A stretch of DNA of 64,000 bases from JBCCCJ01 sp039029315 (GTDB lineage Bacteria; Bacteroidota; Bacteroidia; J057). The translations under genes and the position numbers were made by a program. The number at the start of each line of letters is the position of its first letter. Position 1 is the first letter of the stretch. The notes under the pieces were generated by a model. That model did no database searches. It was given only the letters and a program-made list of their open reading frames with translations, and was not told the DNA's origin. This document shows positions 44,082 to 54,135 of this stretch, one piece after another. Location of the stretch: the NCBI GenBank assembly GCA_039029315.1, contig JBCCGK010000036.1, positions 1-64,000 of the forward strand, written 5' to 3'.

Positions 44082-47000
44082 TTAATGTTTCATGATTTTT
44101 TCGGTAACAGATCCTCGGTCGGTTGTAACCTTGACCATGTAGATTCCAGAAGCCTGACCTTCCAGGTTGAAGCTCTCTTCAAGCTGAAGCACCCCTTCAG
44201 TCATTTTGCGGATCAGAGACTGGCCTCTGGAATTAAAGACTTCAATAGCCAGGTCAGCACGACGATCCAGTTCTACTGAAAGAACAAAGGTTCCATTATT
44301 AGGATTGGGGAATACTGACACATGATTGATACCAGTCGCAACTGGACCAAAGATAGAGGTTGTCATACATTCAATTCCACCTACGGTAGCTGTATCATGA
44401 TACACACATCCATTCGCATCAGTAACTTCGAGGAAATAATCTCCTCCACAAAGATTGGAGATAAACTTCACATTCTCTCCTGAATCTGTATAGGTATTGG
44501 GTCCTGTCCAGCGATAGAAATATGGCTCTACTCCACCAGAAATAGTTGCCACGGCACTTCCATCATAGTTGGTTGAATCCATTCCAGCATTTGGGAAAGC
44601 CAAAATTGAAGACCCTAGTGCAGGTGGCTCCATAATGGTTGCAACAAGGGTTGCTGTACAGCCATTATCATCAGTAATTGTCCCAGTATAAGTTCCTGCG
44701 AGAAGGTCACTCAAGTCCGATCCAGCACTTCCATTGTCCCAACTAAAGGCGAGGTTTCCTGTTCCGCCAAAGGCATTCGCAGAAATAGATCCAGAAGCTT
44801 CCCCGGCACAAGGCACGTCTGTTGAAGTAAAGCTGGCTGAAATTCCCACAGGCTCTGAAATAGTTACTGTCGTAAAGTTGGAACAGCCATTCATATCTGT
44901 AACTGTAACCATTGAGGTTCCCGGAGGCAGAGCGGTCGCAGTTGCGTTTGTCTCACCATTGGACCACATATAGGTTTCACCACCTCCACCACCAGTAGCT
45001 GTAACTGTTGCAGATCCATTATCGGCACCAGCACATGTGATATCAGTAGTCCCAGAAACTGTCAGAGTAGGAGCAGTAGGATTGCTCAAGACGATACTGA
45101 TGGTATCCTTGCAGCGCTTGTCATCAGTGATAAGCACCTCATAAATACCAGCAGCAAGATTTGAAATCGTATCATTGGTGGAATTATTGGCACTTGCTCC
45201 CCACTGGAAAGTGTAAGGGGCTACCCCACCACCTGGAACGATAGCGATCTCTCCGTCGGACCCACCACAACCTGGTGTAATGACAGATGAAGTGTTGCTA
45301 AATGGTGCTTGCTTACAGTTATAGAAGAAGTGTGGAGTCTGCGTAAAGTCGGAGCTTCGATCGTAAGCAACATCAGAGAAATACCACAAACTGGTCTGCA
45401 GGAGGGCATTGTTCAAGTCGAAGGACAATGCAGTAACAGGCAAGGTAACTATTGTGCCATTTTCCAGGAGCGTTGGAGCTGCATGTGGAGCAAGAACGTT
45501 AGAGGCCCAAATTCCATCATCAGCTGTCCAGTCAGTAACCTGGGTCATCATTCCAGCGCTGACATCATAAGCAACTGTCTTCAGGTCAGGAGCATCATTC
45601 CCATCATTGGAGTTAGCAGGATCTGAGTCCACCCATGAAAAGAATACAACACTCCCGTCTTCTGATCGAGATGCTTGTAAATAATTGTCAAAAGTCATAG
45701 TGGCTGCTGGATCAGCATTCCCCAGATCACCAAACTCTCCTCTGAATTCATTCTGCCAATCCAAATACAACATATTCAGATCTCCGAAGCTATCATAGGT
45801 GATATCCAAAGCATATTTCTCAATTCCAGAGAATATACTGTAACTAGCAGGATTGTAAGTAAGGGTAGTCGTATCAATGAAAGAGGCATGTCCAACCATC
45901 ACAGTAAAGTGAGGCGCACCATTTTGGTCAACAACCATATCCATGGCAAAGCCTGTAGTCAAGGCCTCTCCTCCAAGGAAAGCTGTATCTCCTTGTGCAG
46001 AGATGAAAATGAAGAAAGACATTGAATCTTGCAATTCATCATTATCCTGCATATTGAACTCTTCGAGGGTCGACCAGTTCAATCCTCCATCGACAGATTT
46101 GGAGTGTATCAGGCTATAGACAGAGTCTACTCCGCCTTTCAAATCTCCTAACATTCCAATAAATCCTGTCATGCCATCAGGGCTAAAACCGATAGACAAA
46201 GAAGTAACAGCAGGATTCACAGGATCGAGATAGTTGGGAGTAATGGTTTGAATAATACTCCAGTCTATTTCATTTGTAGTAGAATTCCAGATTCCGCGAT
46301 TGATAAAAATGCTTCCAACGGTGGTTCCGAGTTGTTCCAGTGAGAGATAGAAGAATTCTCCAGGAACTCTCTCTACCAAAGAATAGACATTCAGATGATT
46401 TGCAGCACCTGAAAATGGATAAATTTCCTGGCGGACATCGGGGGTGCTAAAAGCAACACTGTCAGCGAATCCAAGAACAGCTCCATCCCATCCCTGGCCG
46501 GAAGTATTCAAGACTGGACCTGCATATACAAGTCCAAGGTTCTCAATTTTGGTACTATCAGGGGGCAAAAACAAGAGAGCGTTTGGATGGCGAGAACGCT
46601 GAGAATAGGCAGGATTCAATGGCCCAAGACCATAGCAACCCATAGCAGAGGTTCCTGATGAATTGATTCCAGGTCCAACATTCCATGTCATTCCACCATC
46701 TGTTGAGATAGAATAGCGATAAATCCCATTATCATCGGGATCTACTCCACCACAAGTCGAAATATTCTGTCTGTGGATCAGCGCAAGTGAGCCGCCATTT
46801 GTGCCAGCATCTGGCTCAACTGAAATCAGGTTGACATGCTCATAGGTAAAGGTGTAACCATTAGAGGCTTCCCCAATCTTGATTGAGGTTACAGCATCAG
46901 AAGTGACGGTTCCCAATGGTACGGAAGGCGTAGAAGGAGTAGTAGCGGAAGTCGAAGTTTGACCATGCCAATCATTCTGAGGCTGATATTTCACAGACTG

Positions 47001-47102
47001 AGAGACTTGATCCAACTGAGTTTCCATTTGACGCATTGATCTTTGGCCAAAGAGGCCTACCGTGATCATAGACGCCATAAGCAGGGTACATAATTTTCTC
47101 AT
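44082..47102 (-). CDS. secreted SprB-repeat protein with T9SS sorting domain
   Basis: A 1006-residue exported protein. A signal peptide (LCTLLMASMITVGLFGQ) is followed by a long N-terminal region with propeller-like motifs (STDGGMTWN, SVDGGLNWS) and then by about four SprB/PKD-like repeats (roughly 625-920) of the form PTLTVSGTTDITCAGADNGS, ending in DMNGCSNF or DDNGCTAT. A T9SS type A domain finishes it (VSVFPNPNNGTFVLSVEL, IYMVKVTTDRG). SprB repeats occur in gliding-motility adhesins and other large cell-surface proteins, so surface attachment is a possible role. It was not possible to name a substrate. Confidence 0.85.
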   Translation of the reverse strand: MRKLCTLLMASMITVGLFGQRSMRQMETQLDQVSQSVKYQPQNDWHGQTSTSATTPSTPSVPLGTVTSDAVTSIKIGEASNGYTFTYEHVNLISVEPDAGTNGGSLALIHRQNISTCGGVDPDDNGIYRYSISTDGGMTWNVGPGINSSGTSAMGCYGLGPLNPAYSQRSRHPNALLFLPPDSTKIENLGLVYAGPVLNTSGQGWDGAVLGFADSVAFSTPDVRQEIYPFSGAANHLNVYSLVERVPGEFFYLSLEQLGTTVGSIFINRGIWNSTTNEIDWSIIQTITPNYLDPVNPAVTSLSIGFSPDGMTGFIGMLGDLKGGVDSVYSLIHSKSVDGGLNWSTLEEFNMQDNDELQDSMSFFIFISAQGDTAFLGGEALTTGFAMDMVVDQNGAPHFTVMVGHASFIDTTTLTYNPASYSIFSGIEKYALDITYDSFGDLNMLYLDWQNEFRGEFGDLGNADPAATMTFDNYLQASRSEDGSVVFFSWVDSDPANSNDGNDAPDLKTVAYDVSAGMMTQVTDWTADDGIWASNVLAPHAAPTLLENGTIVTLPVTALSFDLNNALLQTSLWYFSDVAYDRSSDFTQTPHFFYNCKQAPFSNTSSVITPGCGGSDGEIAIVPGGGVAPYTFQWGASANNSTNDTISNLAAGIYEVLITDDKRCKDTISIVLSNPTAPTLTVSGTTDITCAGADNGSATVTATGGGGGETYMWSNGETNATATALPPGTSMVTVTDMNGCSNFTTVTISEPVGISASFTSTDVPCAGEASGSISANAFGGTGNLAFSWDNGSAGSDLSDLLAGTYTGTITDDNGCTATLVATIMEPPALGSSILAFPNAGMDSTNYDGSAVATISGGVEPYFYRWTGPNTYTDSGENVKFISNLCGGDYFLEVTDANGCVYHDTATVGGIECMTTSIFGPVATGINHVSVFPNPNNGTFVLSVELDRRADLAIEVFNSRGQSLIRKMTEGVLQLEESFNLEGQASGIYMVKVTTDRGSVTEKIMKH

Positions 47103-47457
47103 AATCTACCTACTTTAAGACAATTTTGGTTAAAGGTTTATACTGAACAAAAGCAAATAATAACTTTGCTAACGATTAAAAAAACAACGTAAGGTAAATA
47201 TAGTTCGGCTCAAGTAAAAACCATACCTGAATTTTAAAAAATGATTACGCAGATTCTGCATCCATCCCCCACATATCCAAATACAAATAACTGACTATCA
47301 ACCAATTAAATCACAACCCCAATAACCTATTCTACCCACTAAAATTCTCATTTTGCCCCCTGAGTTTCGAATTCTAAAAAAAATTGGGAATCTGCTATAC
47401 ACCTCTCTATATTTGTCTTATCAAATGTTGCATCTTTTCTAAAGATGTTTTTGATCA
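47103..47457. other. AT-rich intergenic region with metY promoter and leader hairpin
   Basis: Downstream of the minus-strand gene start no coding signal is seen. A promoter box lies at 47408-47415. Within the transcribed leader, ATCAAA and TTTTGAT together with CATCTTT and AAAGATG form a long hairpin at about 47419-47456, immediately upstream of the SAM riboswitch. Confidence 0.5.
47408..47415 (+). promoter_or_regulatory. -7 box (TATATTTG) of the metY leader transcript
   Basis: A perfect TAnnTTTG match. A TTG at 47384-47386 lies 21 bp upstream, close to the expected -33 spacing. Transcription from here would give a leader of about 275 nt holding the SAM riboswitch. Confidence 0.55.
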
Positions 47458-47565
47458 TATAAAGAATGAGGCGAGAGATCTGGCTCTTTGACCCTCTGGC
47501 AACCTATCACAGAATATGAATAAGGTGCCCCATCCAGACCTGCCGAAAGCAGGAAATATATTCAA
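47458..47565 (+). ncRNA. SAM-I riboswitch (S-box) controlling metY (and perhaps metX)
   Basis: The leader contains the S-box core: GAGAG ... CTGGC ... GACCCTCTGGCAACC at 47473-47505, then AAGGTGCC at about 47522, then a P4-like hairpin CCTGC-CGAAA-GCAGG at 47539-47553. AGAG pairs with CTCT to close P2, and GGCAACC/GGTGCC match the conserved SAM-binding core. P1 is not clearly resolved, although GAAT (47464) and ATTC (about 47560) could start it. The downstream expression switch, a terminator or start-site masking, could not be identified with confidence. Binding of S-adenosylmethionine would shut off methionine synthesis genes. Confidence 0.8.
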
Positions 47566-47682
47566 ATTCATCCAGATTATGAACAGGTGCCTCTACTCTC
47601 CCCCCCAATTTTCTATCTCCCATCTTGTTTTAGACAAACTCCTTTCTACCAGAAAAGGAATTATGTCCTCATTATCAATTAA

Positions 47683-48996
<1,314 letters not shown>

Positions 48997-49020
48997 ATCC
49001 TTGTGAATTAATTGAACCAT

Positions 49021-49047
49021 AGCTGGCAGATTTGATATCTGCCAGCT
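49021..49047 (+). terminator. perfect hairpin after metY, candidate terminator or mRNA 3' end
   Basis: AGCTGGCAGAT and ATCTGCCAGCT form a perfect 11-bp stem with a TTGAT loop. No adjacent U tract is seen, so it may stabilise or process the mRNA. It lies 4 bp before the target triplet of a MITE-like element. Confidence 0.55.
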
Positions 49048-49053
49048 ATCTTA

Positions 49054-49214
49054 GAGACTGTTTTAAAATCTGTTACTTATTTTTTGTATGCGTCTTTTTT
49101 CCTCATCCAGCGGTTTTTTTTGTTCCCATAGCTCCACTATGAGAACAAAAAAGAGCCTTGTCTGAGAAAAAAATGCCCTCTAAAAATTCTCAGCACAGAT
49201 TCCTAAACAGTCTC
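49054..49214 (+). mobile_element. MITE-like palindromic element, type I, copy 3 (161 bp)
   Basis: Begins GAGACTGTTTT and ends TAAACAGTCTC, 161 bp, flanked on both sides by TTA (49051-49053 and 49215-49217), reading as a 3-bp target duplication. It is nearly identical by eye to copy 2 and in the same orientation. It lies between metY and metX. Confidence 0.78.
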
Positions 49215-49303
49215 TTAGTCGTGACTGTCGGAATCTAATCTTAAGAATTAGTATGGTCTTTTTTCGGACTCCTCTGAGAGTTGACTGAGAGCAATTCACA
49301 TTC

Positions 49304-50359
49304 ATGAAACCCGAACAGTCCCCTGGGCTCCTCGCTAACTTTATCGTGAACAATTTGTACCACTTTTCAGAATCATTCCTTTTAGAATCAGGTGAATCCC
49401 TTCCCGAATTTACCCTCGCTTACCAAACATGGGGGAACCTCAATGCTGATAAAAGCAATGTCATATGGGTCTGCCATGCACTCACCGCCAATGCGGCAGT
49501 AGACGATTGGTGGCCCAACATGTTGGGGAAAGATCTCCTGCTAGATCCAGAAAAGCATTTCATCATTTGTGCCAATATGTTAGGATCATGTTATGGTTCT
49601 ACACATGCCCTGTCACAGAATCCAGCTACAGGATCTCCTTATTTTCATCAATTTCCATTGCTGACCAATCGGGATATTGTTCGAGCGTTTGATCTGTTGA
49701 GACAATCGTTAGGGATCAACAGGATTCATTCCATCATGGGAGGGTCTTTGGGAGGCCAACAGGTACTCGAATGGGCCATCATGAACCCTGATTTGTTTGA
49801 CAATATCATTCCCATAGCCACCAATGCCCAACACTCTCCCTGGGGAGTCGCTTTCAATGAATCCCAGAGGCTTGCGATTCAAGCTGATCACAGCTGGAAA
49901 GAAAATAGCCCACTGGCTGGTCAGGCCGGGCTGAAAGCTGCCAGATCGGTGGCCTTGTTGTCCTACCGAAATTACCAGACGTATTCCTCCACACAACAAG
50001 AGACAGATCATCAAACGATTGAGGATTTTCGTGCCTCTTCCTATCAAAGATATCAAGGGGATAAATTGGTGAAACGCTTTAATGCCTTCTCCTATTGGAC
50101 GTTATCAAAAGCGATGGATTCTCAAAATGTCGCCCGGTCCAGAAACTCTGTCCAGGAGGCTCTTTCTCTTATTCAGGCCAACTGTCTTGTCATTGGGGTT
50201 GGTTCTGATGTGCTATTCCCAATTCAGGAACAACAACTGTTACATCAATTGATTCCACATTCACACTTTTTTGAAGTACAATCTTCCTATGGACATGATG
50301 GTTTTTTGATCGAAACTGATCAAATCAGCCAGGCTGTCCAACAATTCTGGCAAGGCTAA
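49304..50359 (+). CDS. metX: homoserine O-acetyltransferase
   Basis: A 351-residue alpha/beta-hydrolase enzyme that acetylates homoserine with acetyl-CoA, the first committed step of the O-acetyl route to methionine. Catalytic triad: S148 in IMGGSLGGQQ, D302 in VGSDVLFP and H331 in SYGHDGFL. The N-terminal TLAYQTWGNLN and HALTANAAVDDWW match the family. Its distance of about 300 bp from metY, filled by a hairpin and a MITE-like element, suggests that coupling to the riboswitch may be reduced or that metX has its own promoter. Confidence 0.95.
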   Translation: MKPEQSPGLLANFIVNNLYHFSESFLLESGESLPEFTLAYQTWGNLNADKSNVIWVCHALTANAAVDDWWPNMLGKDLLLDPEKHFIICANMLGSCYGSTHALSQNPATGSPYFHQFPLLTNRDIVRAFDLLRQSLGINRIHSIMGGSLGGQQVLEWAIMNPDLFDNIIPIATNAQHSPWGVAFNESQRLAIQADHSWKENSPLAGQAGLKAARSVALLSYRNYQTYSSTQQETDHQTIEDFRASSYQRYQGDKLVKRFNAFSYWTLSKAMDSQNVARSRNSVQEALSLIQANCLVIGVGSDVLFPIQEQQLLHQLIPHSHFFEVQSSYGHDGFLIETDQISQAVQQFWQG

Positions 50360-50449
50360 TTGATCGTGCCAAAAAAGAGAGGAAAGGAAGGAATTTCCCC
50401 CATTCTCATAGATTCTTATCCTTTTTTTCACGAAATTTGGATAAGATAT

Positions 50450-51514
50450 ATGGAAGAATTCCCTGAATACCTCAAGGGGCGAGGTGCCCAGATCAATCCC
50501 AAGAATCAATTTCAACAGCACAGGCTGGATACTCAGGTGGAAGATGGCCTGGATGAACCTCTCGTCCCATCCCGTGAAACAGAATTCATTTACGACCATC
50601 CCAAAAAAATCATCAACAAGGTCAGCAGTCCTGACATTCCCCTGGATTATTCCATCAATCCCTATCAGGGTTGTGAACATGGGTGTACCTACTGCTATGC
50701 ACGCAACTCTCACGAATACTGGGGATATAGCGCAGGTTTGGATTTTGAACGAAAAATTATTGTCAAACCCGATGCGCCCGCTCTGCTTGAAAAAGAGTTG
50801 AGACATCCCAAATGGGAACCCAAACCTGTCATGTTCAGTGGCAATACCGATTGCTATCAGCCGATCGAGCGAAAACTGAACATCACCCGCCAGTGTCTTG
50901 AAGTCTTTTTGAAATACAAACATCCTGTCAGTATTATTACCAAGAACAGCCTGGTCCTTAGAGATCTGGATCTATTGACAGAACTCGCCAAAGATCAATT
51001 GGTACATGTTTTCATCACCATTACCAGCCTGGATGAATCCTTGAGGCGGTTAATGGAGCCAAGAACAGCTTCTTCCATCAAACGACTCGAAGTTGTCAGG
51101 CGATTGTCAGAGGCCGGGATTCCCGTTGGTGTGATGTTGGGACCAGTCATTCCTGGTCTTAACAATCATGAAATTCCCAACTTAGTGAAGGAGACGGCAA
51201 ATGCTGGTGCTCTGGCTGCTGGCTATACTTTTGTAAGGTTGAATGGAGCCGTAGGACAAATATTTGAAAACTGGATCAGGAAAAACTTTCCTGACAGAGC
51301 AGACAAGGTCCTAAGCCAGATTATGGGTGCTCATGGCGGCAAACTTTCAGATAGTCGATTTGGCAAGCGTATGAGTGGAGAAGGAGAGATCGCCAAAAGC
51401 GTTGCACAATTGTTCCGCATTAGCAAGAAGAAATATTTTGAAGGGAGAAGCCTCCCAGCTTATAATCTTACGGCCTTTCACCAGACTGATCGCGGGCAAA
51501 TGCGATTATTTTAG
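50450..51514 (+). CDS. PA0069-family radical SAM protein
   Basis: A 354-residue radical SAM protein. The 4Fe-4S cysteines are in NPYQGCEHGCTYCYARN (C-x3-C-x2-C). The whole plan (LDYSINPYQGCEHGC, then KPVMFSGNTDCYQPIE, SIITKNSLVLRDLDLL, RTASSIKRLEV and FVRLNGAVGQIF) matches PA0069-like or SplB-like proteins whose function is not settled. The ATG at 50450 was preferred; the in-frame upstream start at 50360 is a TTG directly after metX and adds 30 unrelated residues. It follows metX by 90 bp and could be part of the same transcript. Confidence 0.9.
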   Translation: MEEFPEYLKGRGAQINPKNQFQQHRLDTQVEDGLDEPLVPSRETEFIYDHPKKIINKVSSPDIPLDYSINPYQGCEHGCTYCYARNSHEYWGYSAGLDFERKIIVKPDAPALLEKELRHPKWEPKPVMFSGNTDCYQPIERKLNITRQCLEVFLKYKHPVSIITKNSLVLRDLDLLTELAKDQLVHVFITITSLDESLRRLMEPRTASSIKRLEVVRRLSEAGIPVGVMLGPVIPGLNNHEIPNLVKETANAGALAAGYTFVRLNGAVGQIFENWIRKNFPDRADKVLSQIMGAHGGKLSDSRFGKRMSGEGEIAKSVAQLFRISKKKYFEGRSLPAYNLTAFHQTDRGQMRLF

Positions 51515-51585
51515 AGAGCGAAAAGGCAGATGTCCCTATTTTGGGGATCGGTCAATCAGCCTTACCGTTTTTCGTCTTACTGATG

Positions 51586-51774
51586 TTAAGGAGTAATGAT
51601 GATATTCTCAGAAATTGGCAAAGCAAGGGTATCGACTTCTGCTGTGTGTTCAGAAGTAGCATTTGGTAGGTAAATATCAATTATTTGCATCAATCCAACC
51701 CCCAGCATAAGGAGCAGGACGATCCTCCCCAAAGCTACCTTCAGGGATAGAGTTTGTCTGGAAGAAATCCTCAT
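51586..51774 (-). CDS. small single-pass membrane protein
   Basis: A 62-residue protein with one hydrophobic helix (IVLLLMLGVGLMQIIDIYL, about 18-36) and a short polar C-terminal tail. It begins 6 bp after the stop of the lytic-transglycosylase-like gene on the same strand, so it is likely its operon partner. No family is recognised. With so small a frame the call rests mainly on position and on the clean transmembrane segment. Confidence 0.5.
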   Translation of the reverse strand: MRISSRQTLSLKVALGRIVLLLMLGVGLMQIIDIYLPNATSEHTAEVDTLALPISENIIITP

Positions 51775-51780
51775 GTCGAT

Positions 51781-52647
51781 CTATTTTTCAACCATATAGG
51801 CTTCTGGAAACACTCTTTTCATTCGATTGTCAATATCCGAAACACTCACTGATCCGTTGTGATCTTCATCCAGCCCAATATTTTGAGCATATTTTTTGGA
51901 TGGTTTGGCATATAGAACATAGTCTTGGCCATTTTCCATTGCCCTGGGATAAAGGATCGCCAGATACAAATCCGTCAAACTGTCATACTCTCCATACCTC
52001 TCTCGCATGGTCTGGAGATACTCACGCACCAAATCTAGTTGGTCAATCGCAGACATTCGTTTGATATCACTCATATAAAAACTCGTGCCCAACCTTCGAT
52101 TCAGATCTTTGACCGCTGGTACCATAAACTGAATCAGGCCTGTTGCGCCACTGCCCCGATGGTTCAGGACGGATGGATTAAATCTCGATTCAGAATACAT
52201 GACTGCCATGAGCCATTCTGGTGGAATGTCCAAAGATCTCGATACATCCTTGACCTTGAGTTCGAATTCTTCCACATTGGCGATGTATTGCCCTGCTTCA
52301 TCTAGCAAATATAATCGCTTGATTGCCGGTGCTGAAGAGGTAGTAGGCCAATTCAACCAGGCAATGACAAGGAAATTGGTAACGATCAAGATTCCACCTA
52401 TGATGAGTGCTTTCTTCCAACTGAATCGATCAAGCAAAGATTTGGAGGCAACAGGCAGGCCGAGAACGAAGCCTTTTCCCTGGTCCAAACTATATTTGGG
52501 ACCAGCAATCCAGACTTGTTTGATCTTTTTATGAAGAAAACTCACAGTGATTACAACTAATTTTATTGGCAATAATACCAAAAAAATTAGAAAAACAAAA
52601 ATTTCTGCAATAGCTTTCCCAAAATATTCAGCAAAAAAATCTCGCAT
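51781..52647 (-). CDS. membrane-anchored lytic-transglycosylase-like protein with EF-hand-like motif
   Basis: A 288-residue protein. The N-terminal part has two hydrophobic segments (FVFLIFLVLLPIKLVVITVS and ALIIGGILIVTNFLVIAWL), then a lysozyme-like SLT domain in the periplasm: VKDVSRSLDIPPEWLMAVMY-ESRFNPSV (catalytic-type Glu in YSESRFNP), then GSGATGLIQFM, and YLAILYPRAM. A C-terminal segment DEDHNGSVSVSDIDNRM resembles an EF-hand or dockerin loop and may bind calcium. It probably cleaves or remodels peptidoglycan. The ATG at 52647 was chosen because a TATCTTTG box at 52672-52679 lies just upstream of it. Confidence 0.8.
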   Translation of the reverse strand: MRDFFAEYFGKAIAEIFVFLIFLVLLPIKLVVITVSFLHKKIKQVWIAGPKYSLDQGKGFVLGLPVASKSLLDRFSWKKALIIGGILIVTNFLVIAWLNWPTTSSAPAIKRLYLLDEAGQYIANVEEFELKVKDVSRSLDIPPEWLMAVMYSESRFNPSVLNHRGSGATGLIQFMVPAVKDLNRRLGTSFYMSDIKRMSAIDQLDLVREYLQTMRERYGEYDSLTDLYLAILYPRAMENGQDYVLYAKPSKKYAQNIGLDEDHNGSVSVSDIDNRMKRVFPEAYMVEK

Positions 52648-52671
52648 TTGCCAATTGTTTGATCCGTACTC

Positions 52672-52679
52672 CAAAGATA
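52672..52679 (-). promoter_or_regulatory. -7 box (TATCTTTG) for the SLT-domain gene
   Basis: The plus strand reads CAAAGATA. The implied leader is about 18 nt and rules out a longer reading frame that would start at 52755. Confidence 0.4.
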
Positions 52680-52898
52680 GAGAAAATGTCCTCACGTTGG
52701 AAAAGCAAAACAGAGGACCACTTCTTTCCCTTGTTGATCGTCCATCAATCCACAAGCCTCTCCCTCATAGACAATCAAATACAGCTTTTTGCATGATGGA
52801 ATCGAAAAAAGAATGGTACGAAGCTACTACTTATTCCTCACTGATACTTCCAGATAGGTCGAGAGTCAGGATTTGATCAAGCCATTCCCCTCCCTGTT

Positions 52899-54095
52899 TT
52901 AGATAAAGAAGTAATGCCTCAAATAGGCAATCCTCTGTTTGTCCAGTTCATTGATCCTCATTAATTCACGCCAGGAGGTAAAGCGGCCTACCTTTTTTCG
53001 TGCAGAAAGAATTTCCTCAGCAAGAGAATCTGACAAGCGTCTGTGAACTTTCAGATCCCAAAGCTTCACCCGATTCAGGTCTTTTTTCTCAAATCCACTG
53101 AGATCTCCAATGGTCAAATACGGAAGCATCTTGTCAAAATTCTGATCTGTCAATCGATAGATCTCTTTCAACTGATCGACAGAAACAAAATAGCCAATGC
53201 GATTTCTGTAAGACAAAATTTGGGAGGCAGTCCAGGCCCCGATACCTGGAAGAGCGAGCAAGTCTACAGAATCAGCCATATTCAAATCCAATATCGGGAT
53301 CGACTTTGGAGAGGGAATGGACAGGCTGCCCTCCACGTCTAAAGAATCGCTGGACGGAGGAGGAGCGACTCTTTTGTGCACAGAGGAATTCTCTGCCACT
53401 AAATCGATTGAAGAAGTATCGATCATACTAGAATCTTTGCTCAAGAGCAGAAACGGCCGAATAGACTCAAACACTTCCGGGGCAAGACCATAAACTTTTT
53501 TTATTTGATCTACTTCTTCAAATCCACCGATTGCAGTTCGATAATTGATAATTCGTTGACTCAGAACAGGTCCAATTCCTTTCAATTGCTCAAACTCTGT
53601 TTGGCTAGCCTTATTGATGTCAATGCTAGTGATGGTGCTCGGGATGCTAATCGAATTCGTCGGTCTTTTTTTTGCAGAAGGAGAAGATGAGATGGTCAAG
53701 AAGGGGAGGATGTGCTCATACACCTCTTCTTTCAATCCATATACTTTTTTGAGGTCTGACAAGGAGCGAAATCCTCCAATGGCAGCCCGATACCGAACTA
53801 TCCTCCTGCTCAAGACGGGTCCAATGCCGTGCAAGCGCGTCAAGTCTGCGCTGTCAGCCTGATTGACATCCAGTGTGAAGGCGTCTTCATCTTTGTGGTC
53901 TTTGAGACGGAACTCGCGTTCCTTCTTTTCTGAATCCAGCTCAGGCAATGGCATCTTGACCACAACCTCCTCGGACTGAGAATTCCAGGATTGGTAAAGG
54001 GCAATTCCAAGAATCCCGCATATCATACATATTGCAAGCCCCAAAAGGCCGATTTTCTGAGATTGTGTAAATATGATTGCTTTGAAGAATGACAT
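52899..54095 (-). CDS. membrane-anchored helix-hairpin-helix protein (ComEA-like repeats)
   Basis: A 398-residue protein with one N-terminal membrane helix (IGLLGLAICMICGILGIAL) and three clear ComEA-type helix-hairpin-helix repeats: DVNQADSADLTRLHGIGPVL, DINKASQTEFEQLKGIGPVL and DLNMADSVDLLALPGIGAWT, each followed by an R-Y-R or Y-R-N-R helix and FxSxxxLKKVYGL. A fourth degenerate repeat ends the protein. Such domains bind DNA non-specifically, and in ComEA they capture DNA for uptake. The usual ComEA has a single pair; three in tandem is unusual. It follows the histidine kinase by 40 bp. Confidence 0.85.
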   Translation of the reverse strand: MSFFKAIIFTQSQKIGLLGLAICMICGILGIALYQSWNSQSEEVVVKMPLPELDSEKKEREFRLKDHKDEDAFTLDVNQADSADLTRLHGIGPVLSRRIVRYRAAIGGFRSLSDLKKVYGLKEEVYEHILPFLTISSSPSAKKRPTNSISIPSTITSIDINKASQTEFEQLKGIGPVLSQRIINYRTAIGGFEEVDQIKKVYGLAPEVFESIRPFLLLSKDSSMIDTSSIDLVAENSSVHKRVAPPPSSDSLDVEGSLSIPSPKSIPILDLNMADSVDLLALPGIGAWTASQILSYRNRIGYFVSVDQLKEIYRLTDQNFDKMLPYLTIGDLSGFEKKDLNRVKLWDLKVHRRLSDSLAEEILSARKKVGRFTSWRELMRINELDKQRIAYLRHYFFI

Positions 54096-54100
54096 TTCTT

Positions 54101-54108
54101 CAAACTTA
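54101..54108 (-). promoter_or_regulatory. -7 box (TAAGTTTG) directly before the HhH gene
   Basis: The plus strand reads CAAACTTA. The box ends 5 nt before the ATG at 54095, the same tight spacing as at the DtxR-type gene and guaA, and suggests a nearly leaderless transcript. Confidence 0.35.
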
Positions 54109-54135
54109 CAGGAAAAATTCAATTTGTGGAAATAC

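Noticed and set aside
52547..52876. 109-codon plus-strand frame
   Set aside because: Antisense to the start of the SLT-domain gene and its promoter; no protein features.
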